A stretch of 64,000 bases of DNA. It comes from Burkholderia sp. Ax-1719. GTDB lineage: Bacteria; Pseudomonadota; Gammaproteobacteria; Burkholderiales; Burkholderiaceae. Under the pieces are notes generated by a model. It was given only the letters and a program-made list of their open reading frames with translations, made no database searches and was not told the origin of the DNA. A program made the translations under genes and the position numbers. The DNA lies in contig NZ_VWWJ01000003.1 of NCBI RefSeq assembly GCF_011753055.1, positions 62,001-126,000 on the forward strand, read 5' to 3'. This document shows positions 9,111 through 17,060 of the stretch, in pieces (positions within the stretch are counted from its first letter, which is position 1; the number at the start of each line of letters is the position of its first letter).

Positions 9111-9632
9111 TCACGCGTCGATCAGCTCATCCAGCCTGAAGCGCGCGATACGGTAAATCTGGTCGAGGCTCGCGCGCATTTCGTCGGCGCGATTGTTGTT
9201 CACGCGCGATTCGAAGTTCGCGATGATGCCGTGGCGGTCATAGCCGCGCACCGCAAGAATGAACGGAAAGCCGAACTTCTCGCGATAGGCGCGATTGAGC
9301 GCCTGGAGTTTGTCGAATTCTTCCTGCGTGCACTGGTTCAGGCCCGCGCCGCTTTGCTCGCGCGTCGATTCGGCCGTGAGTTCGCCGCGCACTGCCGCCT
9401 TGCCCGCAAGCTCCGGGTGGGCGTTGATGAGCGCGAGCTGCTGCGCTTCGCCCGAGTGCTCCACCGCGCCCGACATCGTCGTGTGCAGCGCGTCGATGTT
9501 TGCATAGGGCCGCTGTTGGGCAGCCGCCTCAGCAACCCAGGGCGAGTGTTCAAAAATGCCGGAGAGCGCCGCCACGAAGGCGTCGGTCGAAGCCGTATTC
9601 AGCTGTTCGAGGGTGTAGTGCATTGCCTTCAT
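9111..9632 (-). CDS. uraD: OHCU decarboxylase
   Basis: A 173-residue enzyme that decarboxylates 2-oxo-4-hydroxy-4-carboxy-5-ureidoimidazoline to S-allantoin, the step after UraH. Visible family blocks are a [11 protein letters not shown] helix, the active-site region HPELAGKAA, the block [14 protein letters not shown], and [11 protein letters not shown]. The start overlaps the end of puuE by four bases (ATGA), indicating translational coupling; an internal ATG three codons later (MHYTLEQL) is also possible. It sits between puuE and alc in the same operon-like run. Confidence 0.94.
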   Translation of the reverse strand: MKAMHYTLEQLNTASTDAFVAALSGIFEHSPWVAEAAAQQRPYANIDALHTTMSGAVEHSGEAQQLALINAHPELAGKAAVRGELTAESTREQSGAGLNQCTQEEFDKLQALNRAYREKFGFPFILAVRGYDRHGIIANFESRVNNNRADEMRASLDQIYRIARFRLDELIDA

Positions 9633-10588
9633 GCGGCGGCCCCGCGGTGGTCGTTTTGTTGCGGTTGATAGGGATGGTGCTCGCGCCAGTGGCGCGCGAT
9701 ATCGACACGGCGCGTCACCCAGACGCGGTCATGTTTTTCGATGTGATCGAGAAAGCGCTGCAGCGCGCGCATGCGGCCCGGACGGCCGAGCAGGCGGCAA
9801 TGCATGCCGATCGAGAGCATCTTGGGCGCTTCGTCGCCTTCTTCGTAGAGCACGTCGAACGCGTCGCGCAGATAGGTGAAGAAGTGGTCCGCCGTGTTGA
9901 AGCCTTGCGGCGTGGCGAAGCGCATATCGTTGGTGTCGAGCGTGTACGGCACGATCAGTTGCGGGACCGTCTTGCCGCCCGTCACTTCGACGTCCATCCA
10001 GAACGGCAGGTCGTCGCCGTAGTTATCCGAGTCGTACAGGAAGCCGCCGTATTCGGCCACCAGACGATGCGTATTGGGGCTGTCGCGGCCCGTATACCAG
10101 CCCAGCGGGCGTTGGCCGGTCACGCGCTCGATCGCTTCCATGCCGAGCTTCATGTGCTCCAGCTCGCGCTCAGGCGTGGCGTCCTGATAGTGAATCCAGC
10201 GATAACCGTGGCAGGCGATCTCGTGCCCCAGTTCGACGAACGCGCGGCCCAGATCCGGATGGCGCTCGATCGCCATGCCCACGCCAAAGACCGTGAGCGG
10301 CAGGCCGCGCTTTTCGAACTCGCGCAGGATGCGCCAGACGCCGGCGCGCGAGCCGTATTCGTAGATCGACTCCATGCTCATGTGGCGCGCCGGATAAGCC
10401 GCAGCGCCGACGATTTCGGAGAGGAACTGCTCGGAGGCCGGATCGCCGTGCAGCACGCAGTTTTCGCCGCCCTCTTCGTAATTGAGTACGAATTGCACCG
10501 CTACGCGCGCCTGGCCTGGCCAGTTGGCCTGTACCGGATGGCGGCCGTAGCCGATCAGATCGCGGGGATAATGGGGATCGAGTGGCAT
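9629..10588 (-). CDS. puuE: Allantoinase PuuE (polysaccharide-deacetylase fold)
   Basis: A 319-residue allantoinase of the PuuE type that opens the ring of allantoin to allantoate. It belongs to the NodB/polysaccharide-deacetylase fold rather than the amidohydrolase allantoinases. Seen in the sequence are the N-terminal MPLDPHYPRDLIGYG block, LNYEEGGENCVLHGD, the HGYRWIHYQDA segment, and WYTGRDSPNTHRLV. It overlaps uraD by four bases. Upstream is a 270-base gap to the racemase gene. Confidence 0.95.
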   Translation of the reverse strand: MPLDPHYPRDLIGYGRHPVQANWPGQARVAVQFVLNYEEGGENCVLHGDPASEQFLSEIVGAAAYPARHMSMESIYEYGSRAGVWRILREFEKRGLPLTVFGVGMAIERHPDLGRAFVELGHEIACHGYRWIHYQDATPERELEHMKLGMEAIERVTGQRPLGWYTGRDSPNTHRLVAEYGGFLYDSDNYGDDLPFWMDVEVTGGKTVPQLIVPYTLDTNDMRFATPQGFNTADHFFTYLRDAFDVLYEEGDEAPKMLSIGMHCRLLGRPGRMRALQRFLDHIEKHDRVWVTRRVDIARHWREHHPYQPQQNDHRGAAA

Positions 10589-10858
10589 GCTGTCGAATCT
10601 GTCGAAGGATGATGACGAAACGAAACTACGCGAAACTGGGAAAAGCTACCCGAAGCGATTGACCTTCCGCCGCTTTGAAACCTTGCGCCACAAGGATTTG
10701 CAGGAATACGGACATTCTGCTTCGAGGACCGGCCCAGTGTAGCGAAATCGTTCGGGCGCGCCCATACGCGAGGACGGATAGTACGGGTCAAGCGAGGTGT
10801 ATGTGCCGGGCGCGCGGCGGCCCGGCATCGTTTGACTGGATTGCGTGTTTACCCGCGC
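10589..10858. other. Intergenic region between the racemase gene and puuE
   Basis: A 270-base gap on the otherwise compact minus-strand catabolic run. A GC-rich 7-bp hairpin (TGCCGGG with CCCGGCA, about 10804-10827) lies near the racemase stop but lacks a T-run, so it may be a weak terminator or a processing site. No gene is seen. Confidence 0.4.
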
Positions 10859-11647
10859 TTACCCATAGCGCAGCGGACGCACGGGCGGCGGCGTTTCCGT
10901 CGCGCTTGCCGTGCTGGTTGGGCTGAAGTGCGCGAATTCGCCGTCGTAGCGCTTCGCGAGCGGCCGGGCGAAGTCGCCGCGCTTGGCCGTCATCAGGCGC
11001 AGCGCGACCAGCGCTTCGACCCATTTCACCGCGGCGGTCACGCCGTCCACCACGGGCACGCCCAGCGCGTCCTCCACCTGCGCGCACAGGCTCGTCATGC
11101 CCGCACAGCCGAGCACGATGGCGTCCGCGCCGTCCTCGTCCAGTGCGCGGCGGCACTCCTCGACAATCGCACGGCGCGCAGCCGACCCGGGCTCGTCGAG
11201 CTCGAGCACTGCTACGTCGATCGCGCGCACATTGCGGCAGAAACGCGTCATACCGTAGCGCTCCGCCAGGTGCCACGCCATCGCTTTGGTGCGCGAGAGC
11301 GTGGTGACGACCGAGAAGCCCGGCGCCAGCACGCTGGCTGCGTGCATGGCCGCCTCCGCGATGCCGATCACCGGTCCGCGAGCCAGCTCGCGCGCGGCAT
11401 AGAGGCCGGGGTCGCCGAAGCAGGCGATCACATAGCCATCGAAGCCTTCGCGCTCGCCCGCTTCCACCTCGGCGAGCAGTCCGGGCGTGGCGAGCGCCTC
11501 GTCGTAATAGCCTTCGATCGAAGGCGGTCCCATCGTCGGACTCACCGCCACCACTTCCGTGCCTGACGCAACGACGGCGCGCGCGCACTGCCCCATCGCC
11601 GTCGTCATGCGTTGTGTGGTGTTCGGATTGATCAGTTTGATACGCAT
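10859..11647 (-). CDS. Aspartate/glutamate/hydantoin racemase family (probable allantoin racemase)
   Basis: A 262-residue member of the Asp/Glu/hydantoin racemase family, with N-terminal MRIKLINPNTTQRMTTAMG, the first catalytic cysteine in VIACFGDPG and the second in IVLGCAGMTSL. These enzymes invert the chiral carbon of hydantoins or of allantoin. The setting between an NCS1 transporter and allantoinase argues for allantoin racemase (HpxA-like), which would let the cell use R-allantoin. The C-terminal 20 or so residues (TSTASATETPPPVRPL) are low-complexity. Family is certain; substrate is inferred from neighbours. Confidence 0.85.
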   Translation of the reverse strand: MRIKLINPNTTQRMTTAMGQCARAVVASGTEVVAVSPTMGPPSIEGYYDEALATPGLLAEVEAGEREGFDGYVIACFGDPGLYAARELARGPVIGIAEAAMHAASVLAPGFSVVTTLSRTKAMAWHLAERYGMTRFCRNVRAIDVAVLELDEPGSAARRAIVEECRRALDEDGADAIVLGCAGMTSLCAQVEDALGVPVVDGVTAAVKWVEALVALRLMTAKRGDFARPLAKRYDGEFAHFSPTSTASATETPPPVRPLRYG

Positions 11648-11686
11648 GGCCTTTCCTTAGCTCGTAGCTTGCTCGTGTGCGGTAGT

Positions 11687-13201
11687 TCAGACTTGCGCGC
11701 GAGCGCGTTCGCCCATCGTCAAGGCGCGATAGAACAACGCGCCCAGCGCCGCGCCGATGAACCACGAGAAGTTCGCCGCATTGCTCAAAGCCGGCACCAT
11801 CACGCAAAGAATCGCGATCACGGCGGCGGGCAACAGCGCCGACACCGCACGCCAGTTCACGCCATTGCTGTACCAGTACGCGCCCTTCGGCGACACCGTA
11901 TAAAGATCGTCCACTGCAAGACGGCCGCGTTTTACGAGGTAAAAGTCAACGATCAGGACACCATACAAAGGACCGATGAAAGCACCCAGCACATCCAGCG
12001 TGTAGTGAATCACGGCCGGATTGTTGAAGAGATTCCACGGCGTGATGAAGATCGACGCCACGGCGGCGAGCATGCCGCCCGCACGCCAGCTAATCAGGCG
12101 AGGCGCAACGTTGGAGAAGTCGAAAGCCGGCGAAACGAAGTTCGCGACGATATTGATGCCGATGGTCGCAATCGTGAAGGTCAGCGCGCCGAGAATCACG
12201 GCAGTCGGATGATCGATACGGCTCACGGTTTCGACCGGATCGGTAATCAGTTGTCCGAACACAGGCAGCGTGGCCGACGTCGTGATGACCGTGACCAGCG
12301 AGAACGCCAGGAAGTTGACCGGCAAGCCCCAGAAGTTGCCGCGATGTACGCTGCGCAGCGATTTTCCGTACCGCGAGAAGTCGCCGAAATTGAGCATCGG
12401 GCCCGAGAAATACGACACCACCAGCGAAATCGCCGTAATCATCACGGGGATGACTTCCGTGCCGTGATACTTCACGCCGCCAAGATTGAGGCCAATGTTC
12501 TGCCAGCCCGCGCGATACACCATATAGCCCGCAAGCGCGAACATCACGACGTACACCGCCGGACCCGCGAAGTCGATGAACTTCTTGATGGTCTCCATGC
12601 CGTTCCAGAACACGAAGGCCTGCAGAACCCACAGCGTCATGAAGCCCGCCCAGCCCACGGTCGAAAGACCCAGCATGCCGTGTTTGTGCACATCGGCGTA
12701 AGGCATTAATTGCGGCACGAACTTGAGCACGACGATCACCAGTGCGCTCGACGCCAGGAAGGTCTGAATGCCATACCAGGCCACCGCGATCAAACCGCGA
12801 ATCACGGCCGGAACATTCGCGCCGAGCACGCCGAAGGTACCGCGACACGCCACCGGATACGGCACGCCGTGACGCTGGCTGGGACGCGCGATCAGATTGC
12901 ACAGCACATTGACGATCGAGATGCCGACGATCAGCGACACCAGCACCTGCCAGCTCGTCAGGCCCAGCGCAAACAGACTGCCCGCGAACACATAGCCGCC
13001 GACGCTATGCACGTCGGACATCCAGAACGCGAAGATGTTGTAGGCGCCCCAGGTCTGTTCCTTGAGCGGCGCGAGATCGTGGTTATAGAGGCGTTCGCTG
13101 TAGCCGGCGGGAATGCGCATGCCGTCGCCGGATTCACTGCCTGAGTCTGAGTCGAAGGTGGGCACTGCAGGACTGCCATGTGACGCGCTGAACTGAGCCA
13201 T
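11687..13201 (-). CDS. NCS1-family nucleobase:cation symporter (probable allantoin permease)
   Basis: A 504-residue inner-membrane transporter with about twelve hydrophobic segments. NCS1 hallmarks are SERLYNHDLAPLKEQTWGAY and FAFWMSDVHSVGGYVFAG near the N-terminus, and GIQTFLASSAL and FGDFSRYGKS further on. This family imports allantoin, hydantoins, uracil or purines with Na+ or H+. The ATG at 13201 is chosen because AAGGAG lies seven bases upstream. It precedes the racemase and allantoin-degrading genes, so allantoin or a hydantoin is the likely substrate; this is inference. Confidence 0.88.
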   Translation of the reverse strand: MAQFSASHGSPAVPTFDSDSGSESGDGMRIPAGYSERLYNHDLAPLKEQTWGAYNIFAFWMSDVHSVGGYVFAGSLFALGLTSWQVLVSLIVGISIVNVLCNLIARPSQRHGVPYPVACRGTFGVLGANVPAVIRGLIAVAWYGIQTFLASSALVIVVLKFVPQLMPYADVHKHGMLGLSTVGWAGFMTLWVLQAFVFWNGMETIKKFIDFAGPAVYVVMFALAGYMVYRAGWQNIGLNLGGVKYHGTEVIPVMITAISLVVSYFSGPMLNFGDFSRYGKSLRSVHRGNFWGLPVNFLAFSLVTVITTSATLPVFGQLITDPVETVSRIDHPTAVILGALTFTIATIGINIVANFVSPAFDFSNVAPRLISWRAGGMLAAVASIFITPWNLFNNPAVIHYTLDVLGAFIGPLYGVLIVDFYLVKRGRLAVDDLYTVSPKGAYWYSNGVNWRAVSALLPAAVIAILCVMVPALSNAANFSWFIGAALGALFYRALTMGERARAQV

Positions 13202-13473
13202 GATCCGCTCCTTGGGATGGATACGCCGACGGAAAAAAGACGCCTGAACGCCTCGAAACGCACGCTGCGCCGCTAGATTGCGGCTACCGCGATATCTGCG
13301 TGGATAGCATCGCGTCTGCACTGCGCACGGTCGCCGATGTGGCGCCCTGCCCGCCGTGCCGCTGCCATCCCAATTCCTTCCCCGCTTGAAGCGCGTGACA
13401 TGCCGCGCATCACATTAATCAGTTGTCCTTCAGTTCATTCTGGCGGGAACGTCAACGTTCCCTCGGCCGCGCC

Positions 13474-14208
13474 TCAGCGCGTTGCCAGCGCCGCGTCGCG
13501 CGCGCCGAAAACATCCTGTAGATCCACCGAGGCGCCAGTCGGTCGATCGAGCATCTTGAGCTCCACGCCTTGCAGGTGGCGCACCATCAGCGCGGCCGCT
13601 TCCTGCGTTTGTCCGGCTTCCAGCGCGACGAGTATCGCTTCGTGATCGTCGAACGAACACGGGCTGCGTCCGGGCGATTCATAGAGCGCCGAAATCAGCG
13701 TCGAGCGTGCGACCAGGCCGTTCAGGCAGTCGCACAACACGGTATTGCCCGTTAGCGCGGCCAGTTCGGTATGAAACTCGCCTGAGAGACGGATCCACGC
13801 CGGAAAGTCGCGGCCCTCGAAGGCCTTGCGCTCGCGGCGAATCGTTTCGCCGATGCTCTTGAGCCGCCGCGTGCCGTGCTGCGCGCTACACACGCGCTCC
13901 ACCACCGCCAGTTCGATGATGCGACGCATCTCGAACACCTCGTGCACCTCCTGAAGCGACGGACTCGCGACAAACGCGCCACGATTGGGCTCCAGGTCGA
14001 CCAGGTGATCCGTGGCGAGCAGCGCGAGCGCCTGGCGAATCGGCCCGCGCTTGACGCTGAAGACTTCGCACAATTGCGCTTCCGTGAGCTTCGCGCCAGG
14101 CGGCAGACGATGCTCGAGGATCGCGGCGCGGATGCGCGCGGCAATCGCTTCGGGCTTCGTGCCGGTCGCGTCGGCTTCGGTATCGGCGGTTTGCACGTCT
14201 TTGGCCAT
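13474..14208 (-). CDS. GntR/FCD-family transcriptional regulator of the allantoin genes
   Basis: A 244-residue regulator. Residues about 17-85 form the GntR winged helix (IRAAILEHRLPPGAKLTEAQ, then RGPIRQALALLATDHLVDL), and the rest is an FCD ligand-binding domain with EVHEVFEMRRIIEL and FHTELAALTGN, which holds metal- or ligand-binding histidines. The ATG at 14208 has AAGGTG nine bases upstream; an in-frame GTG at 14217 is an alternative. It is the first gene of the minus-strand run that includes transporter and allantoin enzymes, so it is probably their repressor, and the region in front of it contains GntR-type palindromes. Confidence 0.9.
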   Translation of the reverse strand: MAKDVQTADTEADATGTKPEAIAARIRAAILEHRLPPGAKLTEAQLCEVFSVKRGPIRQALALLATDHLVDLEPNRGAFVASPSLQEVHEVFEMRRIIELAVVERVCSAQHGTRRLKSIGETIRRERKAFEGRDFPAWIRLSGEFHTELAALTGNTVLCDCLNGLVARSTLISALYESPGRSPCSFDDHEAILVALEAGQTQEAAALMVRHLQGVELKMLDRPTGASVDLQDVFGARDAALATR

Positions 14209-14250
14209 GTCTGTCACCTTGATGTTGGGTATGCTAGTTTGGACATAAAG

Positions 14251-14404
14251 ATTGTCAACAATTTTATCGGCAAACCTGGGGAATATTCCTGGTCTGACCG
14301 GTCAGACAGATGCATTTTTCCGGTGAAAGACGCGTCAATGCTGGGAATCTTGCACTTTCATGGTGACGCAATGCCCGTAATTGGCCCAATTTTTTGTCAA
14401 CAAT
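14251..14404. promoter_or_regulatory. Putative GntR/FCD operator array
   Basis: Two copies of TTGTCAACAA (14252-14261 and 14394-14403), each of the TTGTnnACAA dyad form commonly bound by GntR/FCD proteins, flank a perfect 16-bp palindrome GTCTGACCGGTCAGAC at 14292-14307. All lie in the 308 bases directly upstream of the regulator gene, a region without any gene of its own. Binding is inferred from symmetry and position. Confidence 0.6.
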
Positions 14405-14516
14405 CTTGCGCGACGAGGTCTCTGGAACATTCGTTTGAAATGGATTTATCTGGCGGTTAGTTGCGTATTGGCGATTGGAAATAGCGCCCGAAGGCGCTGA
14501 CGCAAAAGCTCGTCTA

Positions 14517-15443
14517 TCAATCCAGATGCGGGTAGCCGCTCACGTTGAGTTCGAAGCCGTGTGCATTGGCACTCAGTTGCGCATCGCCGCCAAACGGCAG
14601 CGTCACCATATCGGCGATATGGCCGAACGGCAGGCCCGTGATCACCGGAATGCCCGCCAGCGCACGCACCTGCTCCACCACCGCATGCAGGTCGTAGCCG
14701 TTGTCGTAGTCGAAGGGCTTGCCGCCCGAAAAGTCGCCGAGCACCAGCGCCTTCTGGCGCGCGAGGATCCCGGAAAGATGCAGCTGATACAGCATCCGCT
14801 CGACGCGGAACGGCTGTTCGTTGACGTCCTCGACGAACAGAATGCCGCCCTCCACTGGCGGCATGTACGGCGTGCCGATCAGCGATGTCAACACGGCCAG
14901 ATTGCCGCCCCAGAGCATGCCGGATACGTCCGCATGCTGCGCCTGGGGCGCCTTTACCTTCAGCGTGAATTCCGGCTGCGTGAGCGCCTGCCAGAAATGC
15001 TGCATCGTGAAGCTGCTCAACTCGGGCGCACCGAAATCGCTCAGCAGCATCGGGCCGCCGAATGTCGTCAATCCTGCGCGTGCGTAGAGCGCGAGCTGGA
15101 TCGCCGTGAAGTCGCTGTGCCCGACTAGCGCGATGGGCTGACCCGCGAGACGCTTTTGCAGCCCTTCGTAGTCGAGACCGTGCAGGATACGCACCGCGCC
15201 ATAACCGCCACGGACCGCCAGCGCGATATCGGGCAAAGCGCGCGAGGGATCGGCGAGCCGGTTCAGCTCGGCGGCGCGCTGTCCGTCGGTACCTGCGAAG
15301 CGCTGAAAGCGGCGCTCAGTCGCCTCGATATTCTCGACGCGATGACCCTGCGCGCGCAGACGTGCGATGCCGCGATGAATGGCTTCCGGATCGTGGGGAT
15401 AGCCCGACGGCGCAATCAGTTCGATGGTGCGATGGGTGGTCAT
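14517..15443 (-). CDS. ldcA: LD-carboxypeptidase (murein tetrapeptide carboxypeptidase)
   Basis: A 308-residue serine peptidase of the S66 family, which removes the terminal D-alanine from cytoplasmic murein tetrapeptides during cell-wall recycling. The start IELIAPSGYPHDPEAI, the nucleophile in LVGHSDFTAIQL (serine near residue 110), the glutamate in GILFVEDVNEQPFRVERMLY and the histidine in GLPFGHIADMVTLPFG form the family's Ser-Glu-His triad. There is no signal peptide, as expected for the cytoplasmic enzyme. It lies 65 bases downstream of tadA on the same strand. Confidence 0.93.
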   Translation of the reverse strand: MTTHRTIELIAPSGYPHDPEAIHRGIARLRAQGHRVENIEATERRFQRFAGTDGQRAAELNRLADPSRALPDIALAVRGGYGAVRILHGLDYEGLQKRLAGQPIALVGHSDFTAIQLALYARAGLTTFGGPMLLSDFGAPELSSFTMQHFWQALTQPEFTLKVKAPQAQHADVSGMLWGGNLAVLTSLIGTPYMPPVEGGILFVEDVNEQPFRVERMLYQLHLSGILARQKALVLGDFSGGKPFDYDNGYDLHAVVEQVRALAGIPVITGLPFGHIADMVTLPFGGDAQLSANAHGFELNVSGYPHLD

Positions 15444-15508
15444 GTTCGATGCGTTCGAATTCCATCAGGGCGCCATCGGGCTGCGGCGGCGCGACGTGGC
15501 GGTGTGAG

Positions 15509-16141
15509 TCAGGTTGGGTCAGCGCCGCCCGCTTCCGCGGCGGCGCGACGTGCTTCGCGGCTGGCGCGGCGGCGCTCGGCGAAAAACGCGCGCAGCGCAT
15601 CGCCGCATTCGGTCTCAAGCACGCCGCCCTGCACGCTCGTGTGGTGATTGAGCTGGCCGTTCGAGAACGCATCGACGACACTGCCGCACGCGCCCGTCTT
15701 CGGGTCGCGCGCGCCATAGACGACGCGCGAGATGCGCGCGTGCATGATCGCGCCCGCGCACATCAGGCACGGTTCCAGGGTCACATAAAGTTCGCAGCCG
15801 GGCAAGCGGTAGTTACCCAGTGCCGCGCCGGCCGCGCGCAGCGCCGCCATTTCGGCATGCGCTGAGGGGTCGTGCGTACCAATCGGATGGTTGAAGCCCG
15901 TGGCGATGACTTCGTCGCCGCGTACCAGCACCGCGCCAACGGGCACCTCGCCGGCTGCACGCGCTTCTTCGGCTGCGGCCTGCGCGAGCCGCATGAAATG
16001 GCGGTCGCGTTCGCTGACGGGATCGGGTTCGGGTGTTTCGGAAACAGCGGGCGTTTCGGCAGAAACCGCCAGCGGCGCTGGCGCTTCGGAGGTCGTGTCG
16101 CGCTCGTCGTGGGCGTCGCGCGCATCGCCGGATGGCGTCAT
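15509..16141 (-). CDS. tadA: tRNA-specific adenosine deaminase
   Basis: A 210-residue zinc deaminase that converts adenosine to inosine at the wobble position of tRNA-Arg. The catalytic HAEMAAL block (zinc histidine and proton-shuttling glutamate) and the PCLMCAGAI block (two zinc cysteines) are present, as is GFNHPIGTHDPSAHAEM. The first 50 or so residues (MTPSGDARDAHDERDTTSEA and a proline/glutamate-rich run) are a low-complexity extension before the domain. The ATG at 16141 starts 11 bases after the stop of the DUF1992 gene; a GTG at 16150 is also possible. The two genes look co-transcribed. Confidence 0.93.
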   Translation of the reverse strand: MTPSGDARDAHDERDTTSEAPAPLAVSAETPAVSETPEPDPVSERDRHFMRLAQAAAEEARAAGEVPVGAVLVRGDEVIATGFNHPIGTHDPSAHAEMAALRAAGAALGNYRLPGCELYVTLEPCLMCAGAIMHARISRVVYGARDPKTGACGSVVDAFSNGQLNHHTSVQGGVLETECGDALRAFFAERRRASREARRAAAEAGGADPT

Positions 16142-16152
16142 GGCGCTCACAC

Positions 16153-16554
16153 TCAAGCGGCACCCGCCGCGAAGCCCTGCGCGCTCGCGGCGCGCTCGGA
16201 CAGACGTTCGGCGATACGGCGGCGATATTCCTGCGGCACGACCATCGGGCCGCCGCGCAGCGATTCCAGCGCCATATCGAGGGCGAGCAGACGCGCGCGC
16301 AGACGGCACTGCGCGGCCTTGTCGCCAACCTTGGCGAGTTCTTCTTCGAGATCGCGCAAGGCGCGAAGCTGTTCGACCGCGGGCGGCACGAAGCCCGCAT
16401 TCTTCAGAATGCGGTTCGCAACACGCACTTCTTCGGGTACGAAGAGGTCGTCGTCGAGTTCCTGGGGCGCTCCGGCGCCAGGCAATCCATCGAGATCACC
16501 GCGCGCAGCTGCGGCGGCAATCCGTTGTTCGACGAGGGCATCAAGCAATTTCAT
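16153..16554 (-). CDS. DUF1992 (DnaJ-C28 conserved-domain) protein
   Basis: A 133-residue protein of the DUF1992 family. It begins MKLLDALVEQRIAAAAARGD and contains GLPGAGAPQELDDD and RVANRILKNAGFVPPAVEQL, the conserved core of this family, followed by a charged helical region. The cellular role is not known to me; the name comes from the human DNAJC28 protein that shares the domain. The ATG at 16554 is chosen because similarity begins there; an earlier in-frame ATG at 16584 adds ten unrelated residues. It directly precedes tadA. Confidence 0.8.
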   Translation of the reverse strand: MKLLDALVEQRIAAAAARGDLDGLPGAGAPQELDDDLFVPEEVRVANRILKNAGFVPPAVEQLRALRDLEEELAKVGDKAAQCRLRARLLALDMALESLRGGPMVVPQEYRRRIAERLSERAASAQGFAAGAA

Positions 16555-16834
16555 CGGCAATCCACTACGTTGCGGCCACGGCATTCTATCAGGGTAACAC
16601 CTGGAAGACCGCGCTCGTCTGACATGGACGACGTGGAGGTCTTACACGTTGACAGCGGCAGGAATTGATGCGAGGCGCATGTGCTACGGCGCGCCAAAAA
16701 GGCCCTAAAAGCCGGATTCGTCCGATTGGCGCGCCTCTGACGCCGCATTAAGGTCGTTCGACGGGTTTGAATGGCCGCCAGCCAACGCACGGCAAACACC
16801 AAAGCCGCCCCTTACCTTCCTTGCGTAGACAACG

Positions 16835-17005
16835 ATGAAATCTTCTTCATTTTTCCGCCTCCCCGCCAGGCGGCAGGCGGTTTGCGGACTGCTGCTCGCC
16901 AGTCTTATCGGACTTTCCGGATGCAGCGTCTTCTGCGGCGTGGCGGGCGGCAGTGGCGGCGGCGCATCGGGCGTGTGCGGAATCGGGACGGGAATGCGCT
17001 TCTAA
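16835..17005 (+). CDS. Small predicted lipoprotein, 56 residues
   Basis: A short gene reading MKSSSFFRLPARRQAVCGLL, then a hydrophobic run ending in the lipobox LSGC at residues 27-30, then a glycine- and serine-rich tail with cysteines (CGVAGGSGGGASGVCGIG). The signal and lipobox support export and lipid attachment at Cys30. The mature part has only 27 residues and no known domain. It stands alone on the plus strand between genes on the minus strand and stops just before a terminator hairpin. Function is unknown; I am fairly confident it is expressed because of the complete lipoprotein signal. Confidence 0.6.
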   Translation: MKSSSFFRLPARRQAVCGLLLASLIGLSGCSVFCGVAGGSGGGASGVCGIGTGMRF

Positions 17006-17006
17006 A

Positions 17007-17034
17007 AGAAAACGCCCGGATAACCGGGCGTTGT
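17007..17034. terminator. Terminator between the small lipoprotein and tyrB
   Basis: A 9-bp stem (AACGCCCGG at 17011-17019 with CCGGGCGTT at 17024-17032, loop ATAA). Read on the minus strand it is followed by TTCTTTTAG and would end the aminotransferase transcript; on the plus strand it follows the lipoprotein stop. Confidence 0.8.
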
Positions 17035-17060
17035 TGCACATCACGTCATGCAGGCGGAGC

